From Aegilops tauschii subsp. strangulata (lineage: Eukaryota > Streptophyta > Magnoliopsida > Poales > Poaceae), in assembly GCF_002575655.3 (NCBI RefSeq), contig NC_053036.3, positions 646,558,736 through 646,622,735 of the forward strand: DNA of 64,000 bases, in the 5' to 3' direction. The stretch's first letter is position 1; each line of letters starts with the position of its first letter. Below the pieces are notes generated by a model. That model ran no database searches, was not told where the DNA came from, and was given only the letters and a program-made list of their open reading frames with translations. Both the position numbers and the translations under genes were made by a program. Shown one piece after another: positions 36,385 to 47,814 of this stretch.

Positions 36385-37805
36385 TGATAACCCACAAGTA
36401 TAGGGGATCGCAACAGTTTTCGAGGGTAGAGTATTCAACCCAAATTTATTGATTCGACACAAGGGGAGCCAAAGAATATTCTCAAGTATTAGCAGTTGAG
36501 TTGTCAATTCAACCACACCTGGATAACTTAGTATCTGCAGCAAAGTGTTTAGTAGCAAAGTAATATGATAGTAGTGGTAACGGTAACAAAAGTAACGGTA
36601 GCAAAAGTAATATTTTTGGTGTTTTGTACTGATTGTAATAGTAGCAACGGAAAAGTAAATAAGCGAAGAACAATATGTGAAAAGCTCATAGACATTGGAT
36701 CGGTGATGGAGAATTATGCCGGATGCGGTTCATCATGTAACAATCATAACATAGGGTGACACAGAACTAGCTCCAATTCATCAATGTAATGTAGGCATGT
36801 ATTCCGAATATAGTCATCCGTGCTTATGAAAAAGAACTTGCATGACATCTTTTGTCCTACCCTCCCGTGGCAGCGGGGTCCTAATGGAAACTAAGGGATA
36901 TTAAGGCCTCCTTTTAATAGAGTACCGGAACAAAGCATTAGCACATAGTGAATACATGAACTCCTCAAACTATGGTCATCACCGGGAGTGGTCCCGATTA
37001 TTGTCACTTCGGGGTTGCCGGATCATAACACATAGTAGGTGACTATAGACTTGCAAGATAGGATCAAGAACTCACATATATTCATGAAAACATAATAGGT
37101 TCAGATCTGAAATCATGGCACTCGGGCCCTAGGGACAAGCATTAAGCATAGCAAAGTCATAGCAACATCAATCTCAGAACATAGTGGATACTAGGGATCA
37201 AACCCTAACAAAACTAACTCGATTACATGATAGATCTCATCCAACCCATCACCGTCCAGCAAGCCTACGATGGAATTACTCACGCACGGCGGTGAGAATC
37301 ATGAAATTGGTGATGGAGGATGGTTGATGATGACGATGGCGACGAACCCCCCTCTCTGGAGCCCCGAACGGACTCCAGATCAGCCCTCCCGAGAGGTTTT
37401 AGGGCTTGGCGGCGGCTCCGTATCGTAAAATGCGGTGAATTCTTCTCTCTGGTTTTTTTCTCCCCAAAAGCAAATATATAGAGTTGGAGTTGAGGTCGAA
37501 GGAGCTCCAGGGGGCCCACGAGGTAGGGGGCGCGCCCTAGGGGGGAGGGCGTGCCCCCCACCCTCGTGGACAGGGTGTGGGCCCCCTGGTCTTCATCTTT
37601 TGCAAGGATTTTTTATTAATTCCAAATAGACGTTCCGTGAAGTTTCAGGTCATTCCGAGAACTTTTGTTTCTGCACATAAATAACACCATGGAAAGTCTG
37701 CTGAAAACAGCGTCAGTCCGGGTTAGTTCCATTCAAATCATGCAAGTTAGAGTCCAAAACAAGGGCAAAAGTGTTTGGAAAAGTAGATACGACGGAGACG
37801 TATCA
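36385..37805 (-). mobile_element. Solo LTR of a Gypsy-type element
   Basis: 1,421 bp bounded by tg and ca (tgataaccca to gagacgtatca), with perfect 5-bp duplications ccctc at 36380-36384 and 37806-37810. The flanks rejoin into uninterrupted Gypsy 1 LTR. The minus-strand start TGATACGTC and several inner words are shared with the Gypsy 1 LTR, so it is probably from a related family in opposite orientation. No internal region remains: the outcome of LTR-LTR recombination. Confidence 0.9.
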
Positions 37806-38692
37806 CCCTCCGGTGGCCATCTTCTGCTATATGAAGTCTTTTACCCTGGAAAAAATCATAAGCAAGCTCTCGGGACGAGACTCCGCCACCACGAGGCGGA
37901 ACCTTGGCGGAACCAATCTAGGGCTCCGGCGGAGCTGTTCTGCCGGGGAAACTTCCCTCCGGGAGGGGGAAATCATCGCCATCGTCATCACCAACGATCC
38001 TCTCATCGGGAGGGGGTCAATCTCCATCAACATCTTCACCAGCACCATCTCCTCTCAAACCCTAGTTCCTCTCTTGTATCCAATCTTTGTCCCAAAGCCT
38101 CAGATTGGTACCTGTGGGTTGCTAGTAGTGTTGATTACTCCTTGTAGTTGATGCTAGTTGGTTTATTTGGTGGAAGATCATATGTTCAGATCCATTATGC
38201 ATATTAATACCCCTCTGATTATGAACACGAATATGCTTTGTGAGTAGTTACGTTTGTTCCTGAGGACAAGGGAGAAGTCTTGCTATTAGTAGTCATGTGA
38301 ATTTGGTATTCGTTAGATATTTTGATGAGATGTATGTTGTCTCTCCTCTAGTGGTGTTATGTGAACGTCGACTACATGACACTTCACCATTATTTGGGCC
38401 TAGACGAAGGCATTGGGAAGTAATAAGTAGATGATGGGTTGCTAGAGTGACAGAAGCTTGAACCCTAGCTAGTTTATGCGTTGCTTCATAAGGGGCTGAT
38501 TTGGATCCATATGTTTCACGCTATGGTTAGGTTTACCTTAATACTTCTTTTGTAGTTGCGGATGCTTGCAATAGGAGTTAATCATGAGTGGGATGCTTGT
38601 CCAAGTAAGGACAGCACCCAAGCACCGGTCCACCCACATATCAAATTATCAAAGTACCGAACGCGAATCATATGAACGTGATGAAAACTAGC

Positions 38693-39163
38693 TGTCGGTG
38701 TCAAAACCGGCGGATCTCGGGTAGGGGGTCCCGAACTGTGCGTCTAAGGCAAATGGTAACACGAGGTAGGGGACACAATGTTTACCCAGGTTCGGGCCCT
38801 CTCGATGGAGGTAATACCCTACTTCCTGCTTGATTGATCTTGATGATTTGAGTATTACAAGAGTTGATCTACCACGAGATCATAGAGGCTAAACCCTAGA
38901 AGCTAGCCGATGATTATGATTGTTGTTGTCCTACGGACTAAACCCTCCAGTTTATATACACACCGGAGGGGGCTAGGGTTACACAGAGTCGGTTACAAGG
39001 GAGGAGATCTACATATCCGAATTGCCAAGCTTGCCTTCCACGCAAAGGAGAGTCCCACCCGGACATGGGACGAAGTCTTCAATCTTGTATCTTCATAGTC
39101 CAACAGTCCGGCCAAAGTATATAGTCCGGCTGTCCGAGGACCCCCTAATCCAGGACTCCCTCA
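38693..39163 (-). repeat. 3' LTR of Gypsy 2
   Basis: 471 bp, tgtcggtgtc to gactccctca, with a TATA-like motif on the minus strand (TATATAAACTGG near 38950). Confidence 0.88.
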
Positions 39164-39704
39164 GTAGCCCCTGAACCAGGCTTCAATGACGATGAGTCCG
39201 GCGTGTAGATTGTCATCGGCATTGCAAGGCGGGTTCCTCCTCCGAATAATCCATAGAAGATTTTGAACACAAGGATCATGTCCGGCTCTGCAAAACAAAT
39301 TCCACACACCACCGTAGAGAGTATATTATTCCACTAATCTAATCTGCTGATAACTTTTCATAATGTGACGTCCTGCCGTGGCCCGGTCATTATGAACCGT
39401 TTTTCCCTGCCTGCCACTGCACGTGTTGCGAGGCGGTTTTATTGGTACATCTTGTCGAAGCAGAGATCGTGTTCCCCTTATCACGGGATTCTCATCAATA
39501 CGGGTGGGGGTAACCCAATCGTGCTTGTTAGTATGACTCATCGATTTTAGGCAAGTTCCACACGGCCACGCGGAGGACGCTTGATATTCACCCTCTTTAT
39601 AAAGGGGCCAAGGCCTGTCCCTTTCTTCTCGCGCTCGATCCTTCCCTTCCCCACCCCGAGTTCCAACACCCAAGGCTCAGGCTAAGCGCTTCGGACCTTC
39701 AATC
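39164..39704. other. Gypsy 2 spacer between 3' LTR and antisense ORF
   Basis: Includes the minus-strand purine-rich tract (CAGGGGCTAC) beside the LTR. On the plus strand there is a candidate promoter for the antisense gene, with ctttataaagggg at about 39595-39607, some 100 bp ahead of the ATG at 39705. Confidence 0.5.
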
Positions 39705-40274
39705 ATGTCCAGATCCAACCTTCAAGGCAGGTGGATGGCCTCCTCTGTCATAGAGGAGGACATCAAGAAGCTAAGAGAAGCCAGGTATCTGACCGCCGAA
39801 ATCTCACAGAGGCTGCCTGCTCAAGGGCAGGTCATCCCCACTCCCGAACCCAACGAGAGTGTCGTATTTGTTTCCCACTTCCTCCGAGGGCTAGGCTTTA
39901 GTCTTGATCCCTTTGTTAGAGGGCTTATGTTCTATTACAGGCTTGATTTCCATGATCTAGCTCCAAATTCCATCCTTCACATCTCGTCGTTTATCATCGT
40001 GTGTGAGGCCTTCCTCCACATCACCCCACACTTCGGCTTATGGCTCAAGACCTTCAATGTGAAGCAGAAGATGATCGGTGGGCGACACGCAGAATGCGGA
40101 GGTGCCATAATAAGCAAAGGCGCCGATGCTCCATGGCCAAAGGGTTCCTTCCCGGAGATATCCAACTTATGGCAGCGAGAGTGGTTTTACATCACAGCTC
40201 CCCGAAGTACTAAGTGGTTAGCTGCCCCCGCCTTCCGTTCGGGCCCCCCCGCCACAACTGGCGTCATGGGTTAA
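39705..40274 (+). CDS. Antisense ORF of Gypsy 2, putative gypsy-type transposon domain
   Basis: Starts MSRSNLQGRWMASSVIEEDI and contains FVSHFLRGLGFSLDPFVRGL, YRLDFHDLAPNSILHISSFI and EAFLHITPHFGLWLKTF, the hallmark block of the plant putative gypsy-type transposon domain (family once labelled Transposase_28). It reads opposite to gag, as in Tat elements such as Grande. The role is unknown, and despite the label it is not a proven transposase. The frame ends at 40274 near what may be a frameshift, and related sequence continues beyond it. Confidence 0.7.
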   Translation: MSRSNLQGRWMASSVIEEDIKKLREARYLTAEISQRLPAQGQVIPTPEPNESVVFVSHFLRGLGFSLDPFVRGLMFYYRLDFHDLAPNSILHISSFIIVCEAFLHITPHFGLWLKTFNVKQKMIGGRHAECGGAIISKGADAPWPKGSFPEISNLWQREWFYITAPRSTKWLAAPAFRSGPPATTGVMG

Positions 40275-41809
40275 CAAGGGGCTGGACTGGGGGCCAGTTA
40301 ATGACGTGTCGACATTGCAAAGTCGCATCCGAGATCTCCTCAAGAGAGATATCAGTCTTGTCAAGGTAATGCAAGTTATGCTAGTTCGCCGGGTCCTGCC
40401 ATGCCAACGTCGATCTCTCCGTATGTGGGAGTTCAACCCGGAAGGACCGTGAACTATTCAGCAATTCTTCGGCGTGACGCTCGAAGAGATGTATGGATTG
40501 TTCTTCGGATCACGAATAAAGTGTCCGGACACCACCGAGGATGCGGGTCTCAACTGCAATCGTCCAGATACCCACGTAGGTAATTCCGCGGCCGAACATG
40601 CTGTCTTTTTATTTGTCATTCTAAAAAATTCGCTCTTGGTCAGGACTGGATAAGAAAGGCGAAGATGGTCAGGTGTTCGGCCCCCCTTCCCGAAGGCTCA
40701 CCGGAGCCTGTACTTGCCAGGATGCTTGAGCACGCACCTTATCAAGTGCCATCAGGGGAAGATAAAGGGGGGAATAAAGAAGCCGAAAGCGGGCCTCACG
40801 CATTACTCATCCAAACCGGGGGAATTATTGTCTCCGCGAAGGAGGATAAACGGGGAGAAGAATCTAGAATCCCCTCTCCCCAAGGAAGGAAAAGGACCGC
40901 CTCTGAAGTCCTGGAACGAGGGATTCTAAATGAGGGAAGAAACCTTCGCCAGGGGGCCCTGCCCCGGAGGGCATCCTTACCACACAGTGCCCGCAAGGGG
41001 GTCAGCCCTCCACCGAGCTGTAAGTGAACAAGAGTACTTTTGGTAAATATATCCTGCTTCATCTCCGAGGACAATAACCGAGATGTATGTCTTGCAGTCC
41101 GGATCGTAGCCCTTCTCGACAGAGTTCGTCTTCGGGGGATCTTCTTCTGGAGATGATGGATAGCGAAACGCCTCCCCCTGTCTCCCCGCCTCATGAGGCG
41201 GACGACCCTGAGGTGTCTTCACGGAGGATTTCTCCTGATCCGCCAAGGCCAGAAGGTAACCCTTCGGCCACCCGAAGTCCGGAGCATTTGGGTCCTAAGG
41301 AGAGCAACATAAAGAGTCCGGGACTGTCCGGTGCACGACCGGACGCACTGATGGGTCTTCTGGAGCAAGCGGCTATCTCAGAGGCGCATCGTACTTTAAT
41401 GGGTACGGTGGTTGAGAGGATTTCATCCGCCAAAAGTGGGTTGCATGAAGCTTTTACGAGCCTGCTAAGAGGCTTTGAGGTACGCAAAGTAATATATATA
41501 TTTTTTGACGGTACCGCACACGCTAGGTGTGCCCTATACAGATAGTAGCCCCTGAGACTCTGGTTGTTGTCCAGAGGCGGCAAACAGAGGATCATAGTCC
41601 CAGGTAATGATCATGCTATTTTGATGTGCAGGCGGCTGAGGGTCCGGTGGCTTGCCGGACTGGTGAGTTTGCCGAACTGAGGCGGCAGCTTGATGCGGCA
41701 GATGCCGACATCACGCTTGTGAACAAGAGGCTTGCGAGGCACAGGGTATGTATTTTCGGGTGATCAACAGATATTAAGAGGAGCATGATGCTAGTATCTA
41801 TAATATGCT
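40275..41809 (+). pseudogene. Middle exons of the Gypsy 2 antisense gene, degenerate
   Basis: Short plus-strand frames separated by intron-like borders: donors at about 40578 (gtaggt), 41022 (gtaagt), 41480 (gtacgc) and 41746 (gtatgt), and acceptors such as gatgtgcag at 41631. The frame at 41087-41545 is Ser/Pro/Glu-rich and leads into FTSLLRGFE at a phase-0 donor. The following piece (41632-41745) encodes a charged helical segment (EFAELRRQLDAADADITLVN). The joined phases do not fully agree with the last exon, so the gene is probably broken. Confidence 0.45.
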
Positions 41810-42550
41810 GTGACTGCAGATGGAGCTGCCGCCGTGGAGACCCTTCGGGCGGAGCTTGCCCGAGCCAAGGAACAAGCCAGGAGAATTGATGCGGCCGCCC
41901 TAAAGGCGGCCGAAGAGTTAAGAGCCGAACAGGCTGCTCATCGCCAGAGCGAAGATAAAATAGCCAAGATGGCTGTTGAGCTGAGGGATGCCGCCGGCCG
42001 GTATGAGCTTCTTGAAAAGGAAAGACAAGCGAAAGCGGCGGACCTGAAGAATGCCATGGAAGCGGCCAAGGAAACCCGCTCTAAAATCAGAGCGGCGAAG
42101 GAGGAGCTCCCTCAAGCCGGAGATATCACGGCTGGGAAGCCCTTTTTGTTGCAGACGAAGTTCGGAGATCCGAAGTATGCCCCTCTGGATCAATTATGGA
42201 GTGCTGCAGACGCGTACTTGGACTTGGCAACTAGTGCTGCTGATGCGACTGAGTTTTTCAAAGATCAGAAAGATCATGAAGTGGAAAGGTTGTTCTGGTC
42301 ACAGTTCAGTGCTCCAACGCGTCTGCTGCTATTAAATGAACAAATGGCCAAGTGGGCTGAGCTCCATAGATTGTCCGGACTTGCCATGAGGTCTGTCGTG
42401 GATCATCTTTGGCCGGAGGGACCAAGGCCGAATAGTTATTTTGGTTTAGTGCAACGATCCCTTGGTGTTGTGCCGCATATCGACGCTGTAAAGAGGTCGG
42501 CGTGCATAGAGGGTGCGCGGATGGTTCTTGCCCGTGTTAAGACATACTAG
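41810..42550 (+). CDS. C-terminal coiled-coil exon of the Gypsy 2 antisense gene
   Basis: A 240-codon plus-strand stretch. The first half is Ala/Glu/Lys/Arg-rich with long heptad patterns (VETLRAELARAKEQARRIDA and onward), a clear coiled coil. The second half (FGDPKYAPLDQLWSAADAYL, LFWSQFSAPTRLLLLNEQM) is a conserved-looking globular tail. An acceptor (tgactgcag) sits at its start. It stops at 42550 with TAG, and related codons continue a short way past it, so the C-terminus may be clipped. Function unknown. Confidence 0.55.
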   Translation: MTADGAAAVETLRAELARAKEQARRIDAAALKAAEELRAEQAAHRQSEDKIAKMAVELRDAAGRYELLEKERQAKAADLKNAMEAAKETRSKIRAAKEELPQAGDITAGKPFLLQTKFGDPKYAPLDQLWSAADAYLDLATSAADATEFFKDQKDHEVERLFWSQFSAPTRLLLLNEQMAKWAELHRLSGLAMRSVVDHLWPEGPRPNSYFGLVQRSLGVVPHIDAVKRSACIEGARMVLARVKTY

Positions 42551-43865
42551 GCAGAGATGGAGGCCACCGCTATTGCAACCCGGGATCCGGCCATAGGCCA
42601 GGTCTCGGCCGAGCACTATTTTGAAGAAGTCCTAGAAGGTGCTCGTTTAATAGAGGCTCAGTGCTCGAAGAGTATCATGTTCGAGTGACATGTATCCCAG
42701 TTGTAAAAACAATGCTATTTGGATTATAAAGGCCGTGTTTATACTTTTGCCTGAAAGTATTATGATGCCTCCTGTGCGGCCGTTTATGTATGTATATAAC
42801 CTAAAAGTTTGCAGTCTTCGGCTTCAGCCCCCACGCATATAATGCGGGGGTGTTCAGAAAAGCGCGTATTCACACTTGATCCAACATCTTGGTCCATTAA
42901 GGAGGTGATAGCACGGCGAACAAGGCAATCGGACTATATAGCTTTAACACTTTCACTTAGCCATAGGAGTTTGACGGTGGGGCTACTATATAGCCCATGG
43001 TACTTCCGCACTCATCCGAATATGGTGCGCGTACATACATGACCGGGAAACTGGTCCTTCGTTAATGCGGAGGAATCACGAAGATTCCGCTGAGTCATCG
43101 AGTGGTTGACCTGTCTCACGCTTTATCATGACAGTCAGTTTTCGGCTTTCTCTACTTAGGTGCTCATCCAGATGAACCAGGGCACAATCGCAGCAGTTCT
43201 CCCGGTGCCACCTTAGTCGATAGAGCGGAACGTAAGGTAGCAAAACACGGGAGCCGGGCAAACCCAACAATTGACCAAAGACATGATTCGGAGCTGATGC
43301 ATATAAGGCCAAACTCGCGACACCGAACACTCCCTAAGGTATTCGGACTTTACAACATATACTGGGCTGAGTAACGCCCTTGATAATGAACCCTGAATTT
43401 CCAGGTACGTGCATTAGTCTGACGTGACAAAATGCCAATAACGCCAGCATCCCTCTCGGTTGTGTTGAGTATCCGGAGGGTGTGAAGAAACAAGAGACAG
43501 TAAGAAAGGTTTACACAGGGTCTTAATCTAAAAAGAAATCTTTGAGCGGGGCCCTGCTGCACGTCTGCGCCTGTGTCTCCGTTGTGCCGTATCCTGGAAG
43601 GGTGTAGCATGATGATCATCTGTAAAAGAGAAAAACCCAGGTGAAAGTCTTTGTGCGAAAAATTGATTATTCTTAATGAACCATTAAAATGCAATCTAAA
43701 TAGGGTCAAGCCGAATTGTAGCCCTTTTTACATGCGGGAAGCCCCTAGCACCACCTATGGGGGTTAGCCATCGACCCAATCTCAGGTTTATCTGAGCTGT
43801 TACAGCTAGTGGTGTGCCGGACTCGTCTAGCCGTGTCCGCGGTCTTGACGACCGATCATTTATTC
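42551..43865. other. Gypsy 2 spacer where pol would be expected
   Basis: No RT, RNase H or integrase motif was found on either strand. The antisense gene's 3' region lies on the left; the tail of the protease region enters from the right at about 43870. This is the site of pol loss. Confidence 0.55.
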
Positions 43866-44535
43866 TGGTTGGAGAGGCCGTTCAGTGTTCGGCTGCTAGA
43901 GCCGCCACACATTCTTCCGCATGTAAGGAACCCTCTATGTTTCCGCTAACTATGATGATGCCACGTGGACCAGGCATCTTAAGCTTAAGATAAGCGTAAT
44001 GCGGTACTGCATTAAAATGAGCGAAGGCCGTTCTTCCGAGTAGTGCGTGATAGCCGCTTCGGAGTGGAGCGACGTCGAAGGTTAATTCTTCGCTTCGGAA
44101 GTTGTCGGGAGAACCGAATACAACCTCTAGTACTAGAGAGCCCGTGCAGCGGGCCTCTGGGCCTGGTATTACTCCTTTAAAGGTAGTATTGCTTTGGCTG
44201 ATTCATGTCGGGTCTATCCCCATTTTGCGGACGGTGTCCTGATATATCAGATTAAGACTACTGCCGCCGTCCATAAGGACTCGGGTGAGATGGTATCCGT
44301 CAATTATTGGGTCTAGCACCAAGGTAGCCGATCCTCCGTGCTGGATACTAGTCGGGTGATCCCTGCGATCAAAAGTGATCGGGCAGGCCGACCAAGGGTT
44401 GAACTTGGGGGTGACGGGCTCCACGGCGCATATGTCTCGGAGTGCGCGTTTGCTCCTCCTCTTCGTTACGTGAATCATGTTCACTATTTTGACCTCCGGT
44501 GGGAATGTTTTCAGTCCCCAGTGTTTGGCTGGCAA
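43866..44535 (-). pseudogene. Gypsy 2 aspartic protease region, one nonsense codon
   Basis: Minus-strand frame from 44535 reads ITFDRRDHPTSIQHGGSATL then VLMDGGSSLNLIYQDT, where DGGSS replaces the usual D-S/T-G protease triad. It then meets a TGA at 44203-44205, where relatives carry Arg. In frame beyond it, GYHALLGRTAFAHFNAVPHY and KLKMPGPRGIIIVSG match the end of Tat-type protease. Only non-pol sequence follows. Confidence 0.75.
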
Positions 44536-46859
44536 GGCTCATCCTCGTCTTTACATGGTGTCTCCCTCCCCTTGTGTTCGGCGTTTAGCTTGCCTGCCTG
44601 CTTGAAGACCCAACATTCTCTGTTGGTGTGATTTGCAGGTTTGTCGGAGGTGCCATGAATCTGACATAATCTGTCTAGAATCTTGTTTAGGCTGGACGGT
44701 CCATCTCTGCTGCCTTTGAATGGCTTTTTCCGTTGACCGGGTGGAGAGCCCCTGAATCCGGCGTTTACCGCCGTGTTGGCCGGGCTGTCTTCATTGTTTC
44801 GACGCTTGCTTTTATTGCATCGCGGTTTTCCATTGCCATCCCTGACTTCGGATGTGCCTGGGTCGCTGGTGCGCTACGGGCCAGCCAACTGTCTTCGCCC
44901 GCGCAAAAGCGGGTCATAAGGCTTGTTAGTGCTGCCATTGTCCTCGGTTTTTCCTGGTGGAGGTGTCTGGCGAGCCATTCATCCCGGACACTGTGTTTGA
45001 AAGCCGCTAAGGCTTCGGCATCCGGGCAGTCGACGATTTGATTCTTCTTAGTGAGGAATATGTTCCAAAGCTTTCGGGCTGACTCTGCGGGCTGTTGAAT
45101 TATATGACTTAAATCATCTGCATCCGGAGGTCGGACATAGGTCCCTTGAAAATTAGCCCTAAAAGCATCCTCAAGCTCTTCCCAACTTCCAATTGAGTTT
45201 TCGGGGAAGCTCTTCAGCCAGTGCCGAGCTGGTCCTTTCAACTTGAGGGGCAGGTATTTGATGGTGTGGAGATCATCTCCGCGAGCCATGTGGATGTGAA
45301 GGATAAAGTCCTCAATCCAGACCCCAGGGTCTGTCGTTCCGTCGTATGCCTCTATGTTCATGGGTTTGAATCCCTCTGGAAATTCGTGATCCAGCACCTC
45401 ATCGGTGAAACATAGGGGGTGTGCGGCACCCCTGTATTTGGATGTGTCATGGCATTCTGACGGTTGTAGTGTTCGGTTTTGATTCCGAGCTGTTATTCGG
45501 TCAGTATAGTTGTTTGGTCGGCCATGATTCTGTGCCGGAGCGCGCTTCCTAGATACGTAGATGGACCTGGTCATACCGGCTTTTTGGCGCAAGTCCTCAC
45601 GTAAATCGTGTGCTGACATGTGTGACATCGTTAGCCGCCCTACCGCGGCCACGAGGTGGTCGATCCGGCTGATCGGCCGTTTTATTTTTCGGCTGTATGG
45701 GCTCTAAAGCCTCGTCATCGAATTCAGGCAGCAGCTTGCGCTTTGGATAGCTCTTTGTGTGGCGACTACCATCGTACTTTTCTTCAGTGTCAAGCACTTT
45801 GTTCCATCTGCTGTTGAGCGTATTTTGCGCGGCCTTAAGCCTTTGCTTCTGCTTCTTCAGGCTCCTCGCGGTGGCAATAAGCCTTCTATGGAGGTTCTCT
45901 TGTTCCAAGTGCCTTTCCGGGATGATGTGTGCATCGTCGTCCGGACTATTCTTCTCTCCGGAGCCAGGTTGATGAGCTTTACCCTCGGCGTCGCCGTGAT
46001 CGGGCAGCGGCTCCGCACTATGTTCGCCGTCCGCTGGCTCGTCCTGCTCCATCGTTGGGTCCATGTGGTCGTCGTTTCCTTTGGATTCGACCGGGGTATT
46101 ATTCTTTCTTGCGCTGTTATCGCTGTTTTTGCTGAGGCGGGATTTGGAGCGGCGCCTACGTCGTCGCTTTGGTTGCTTCTCGAAGGGATTATCCTTCACT
46201 GCATCCTTTCGTTTCTCGTCATTGTTTTCTTTGGGTGTATCCACCATGTATATATCGTTTGATGACGTGGCTGTCCAGCGCCCTGTGGGCGGTGGTTCCT
46301 GTTCCTCTCCTGCATCGTCGTCCATACCGTCGATGTCTTCGGAGTCGAAATCAAGCATGTCGGTTAAATCGTCGACAGTGGCTATTAAGTGGGTGGTGTG
46401 TGGGGAACGAATTTCTTCGTCGTCCGCTTCCCACTCGAGCCGGACATAGTTCGGTCGAGGGTCTCCTGACAAGGAGAGAGACCTTAATGAATCTAGCACG
46501 TCGCCCAAGAGCGAGTGCTGGAAAATGTCCGCGGAGGTAAACTCCATGATTGGTGCCCAATCGGATTCGATAGGCACGGACGCAAGCGGTTCGGAGCCTG
46601 TGGCCGAGGACGAATCCAAGGGTTCGATGACACAGGTCTCGTAGGAGGTGAAGTCAGTATTCGGCTCTATCGCCGCTGAGTGTGCGGCCTCCGTGGCGGG
46701 GTCCATCTGCCCGTCCTCGGATGGCGCGATCTGCTCCGGATTGAGGGCCGGAGTAGCCACAGGTGTGATCTCCCGAACATCGTCCGACGGCAGAGCTAAG
46801 TCATGCTTGTCGTGACTGTGCAGCACACCTGACATGGGCTCGAATCCGTCGAAGATCAA
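44536..46859 (-). pseudogene. Gypsy 2 gag, frameshifted
   Basis: The first frame (46859-45597) encodes a long acidic N-terminal region followed by basic RRRRRRSKSR and Pro-rich segments. A frameshift at about 45640 leads into 45652-44765, which holds the retrotransposon gag core: LDHEFPEGFKPMNIEAYDGT, DPGVWIEDFILHIHMARGD, LKGPARHWLKSFPENSIGSW and LWNIFLTKKNQIVDCPDAEA. A further segment to 44536 has the NKILDRLCQIHGTSDKPANH zinc-ligand-like stretch. It would form the virus-like particle in an intact element. Confidence 0.82.
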
Positions 46860-47096
46860 GTCTCCGCGGATGTCGGCAGTGTAGTTTAAGCTTCCAAACC
46901 TGACCTGACGGCCAGGGGCGTAGCTCTCGATCTGCTCCAGATGGCCAAGCGAGTTGGCCCGCAGTACGAAGCCTCCGAATATGAAGATCTGTCCGGGGAG
47001 AAAAACCTCACCCTAGACCGCATCGTTACCGATGATCGAAGTAACCATCAAGCCTTTATCGTGACGGCACAGTGGAACTCTCAATGAAAGCACCAA
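46860..47096 (-). other. Gypsy 2 leader and primer-binding site
   Basis: Non-coding leader between gag and the 5' LTR. The minus sequence TTGGTGCTTTCATTGAGA directly beside the LTR (47096-47079) is the primer-binding-site position. Confidence 0.6.
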
Positions 47097-47567
47097 TGTC
47101 GGTGTCAAAACCGGCGGATCTCGGGTAGGGGGTCCCGAACTGTGCGTCTAAGGAGGATGGTAACAGGAGGCGGGGGACACAATGTTTACCCAGGTTCGGG
47201 CCCTCTCGATGGAGGTAATACCCTACTTCCTGCTTGATTGATCTTGATGATATGAGTATTACAAGAGTTGATCTACCACGAGATCGTAGATGCTAAACCC
47301 TGGAAGCTAGCCTATGATTATGATTGTTGTTGTCCTATGGACTAAACCCTCCGGTTTATATAGACACCGGAGGGGGCTAGGGTTACACAGAGTCGGTTAC
47401 AAGGGAGGAGATCTACATATCCGAATTGCCAAGCTTGCCTTCCACGCAAAGGAGAGTCCCACCCGGACACGGGACGAAGTCTTCAATGTTGTATCTTCAT
47501 AGTCCAACAGTCCGGCCAAAGTATATAGTCTGGCTGTCCGAGGACCCCCTAATCCAGGACTCCCTCA
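47097..47567 (-). repeat. 5' LTR of Gypsy 2
   Basis: 471 bp, same termini and TATA-like motif as the 3' copy, differing at scattered bases. Confidence 0.88.
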
Positions 47568-47814
47568 CTAGCTTGACGATAATTCCTATGTGTCCTCGGG
47601 AGCGTTTCTTCATATAAGAAATTGTCCAAGCTTGTCCTTTGCTACAAAAAGGATTGGGCCATCTTGCTGCACTTTATTTACACTTGTTACTTGTTACCCG
47701 TTACAAATTACCTTATCACAAAACTATCTGTTACCGATAATTTCAGTGCTTGCAGAGAATACCTTACTGAAAACCGCTTGTCATTTCCTTCTGCTCCTCG
47801 TTGGGTTCGACACT

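Larger units (their letters stand above)
38693..47567 (-). mobile_element. Gypsy 2: Tat-like Gypsy element without reverse transcriptase
   Basis: Perfect 5-bp duplications ctagc (38688-38692 and 47568-47572). LTRs of 471 bp each lie at 38693-39163 and 47097-47567. On the minus strand, gag and protease run 46859 to about 43870 next to the 5' LTR at 47097. RT, RNase H and integrase are absent. On the opposite strand (39705-42550) are frames of the putative gypsy-type transposon kind, an arrangement known in Tat-lineage elements that carry an antisense gene. Equal LTR length with few differences indicates a rather recent insertion. Confidence 0.88.
20553..47814 (+). mobile_element. Gypsy 1: Athila-type Gypsy retrotransposon carrying three nested insertions
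   Basis: Plus-strand element inserted into the Copia 1 LTR. It has a 5' LTR at 20553-22049 and a primer-binding site tggcgccgttgccgggga at 22061-22078, the Athila-type Asp-tRNA site from memory. The coding region is split by Copia 2 (24032-32791), followed by a purine tract aagcttgggggagt and the 3' LTR from 36037. The 3' LTR is split by a solo LTR and by Gypsy 2 and stops at 47814. The name may be Fatima-like, but I cannot confirm it. The pol region lacks protease, RNase H and part of integrase, so the element was non-autonomous even before the later insertions. Confidence 0.85.
36037..47814 (+). repeat. 3' LTR of Gypsy 1, split into three pieces and truncated
   Basis: Pieces are 36037-36384, 37806-38692 and 47568-47814, separated by the solo LTR and Gypsy 2. 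They align in order with the 5' LTR. The last piece ends at ttgggttcgacact, leaving roughly 55 bp (through gggtcatca) missing where the CACTA end begins. Confidence 0.87.

Noticed and set aside
45757..46540. Plus-strand frames opposite gag of Gypsy 2
   Set aside because: Shadows of the gag frame; they are not in the region of the real antisense gene.
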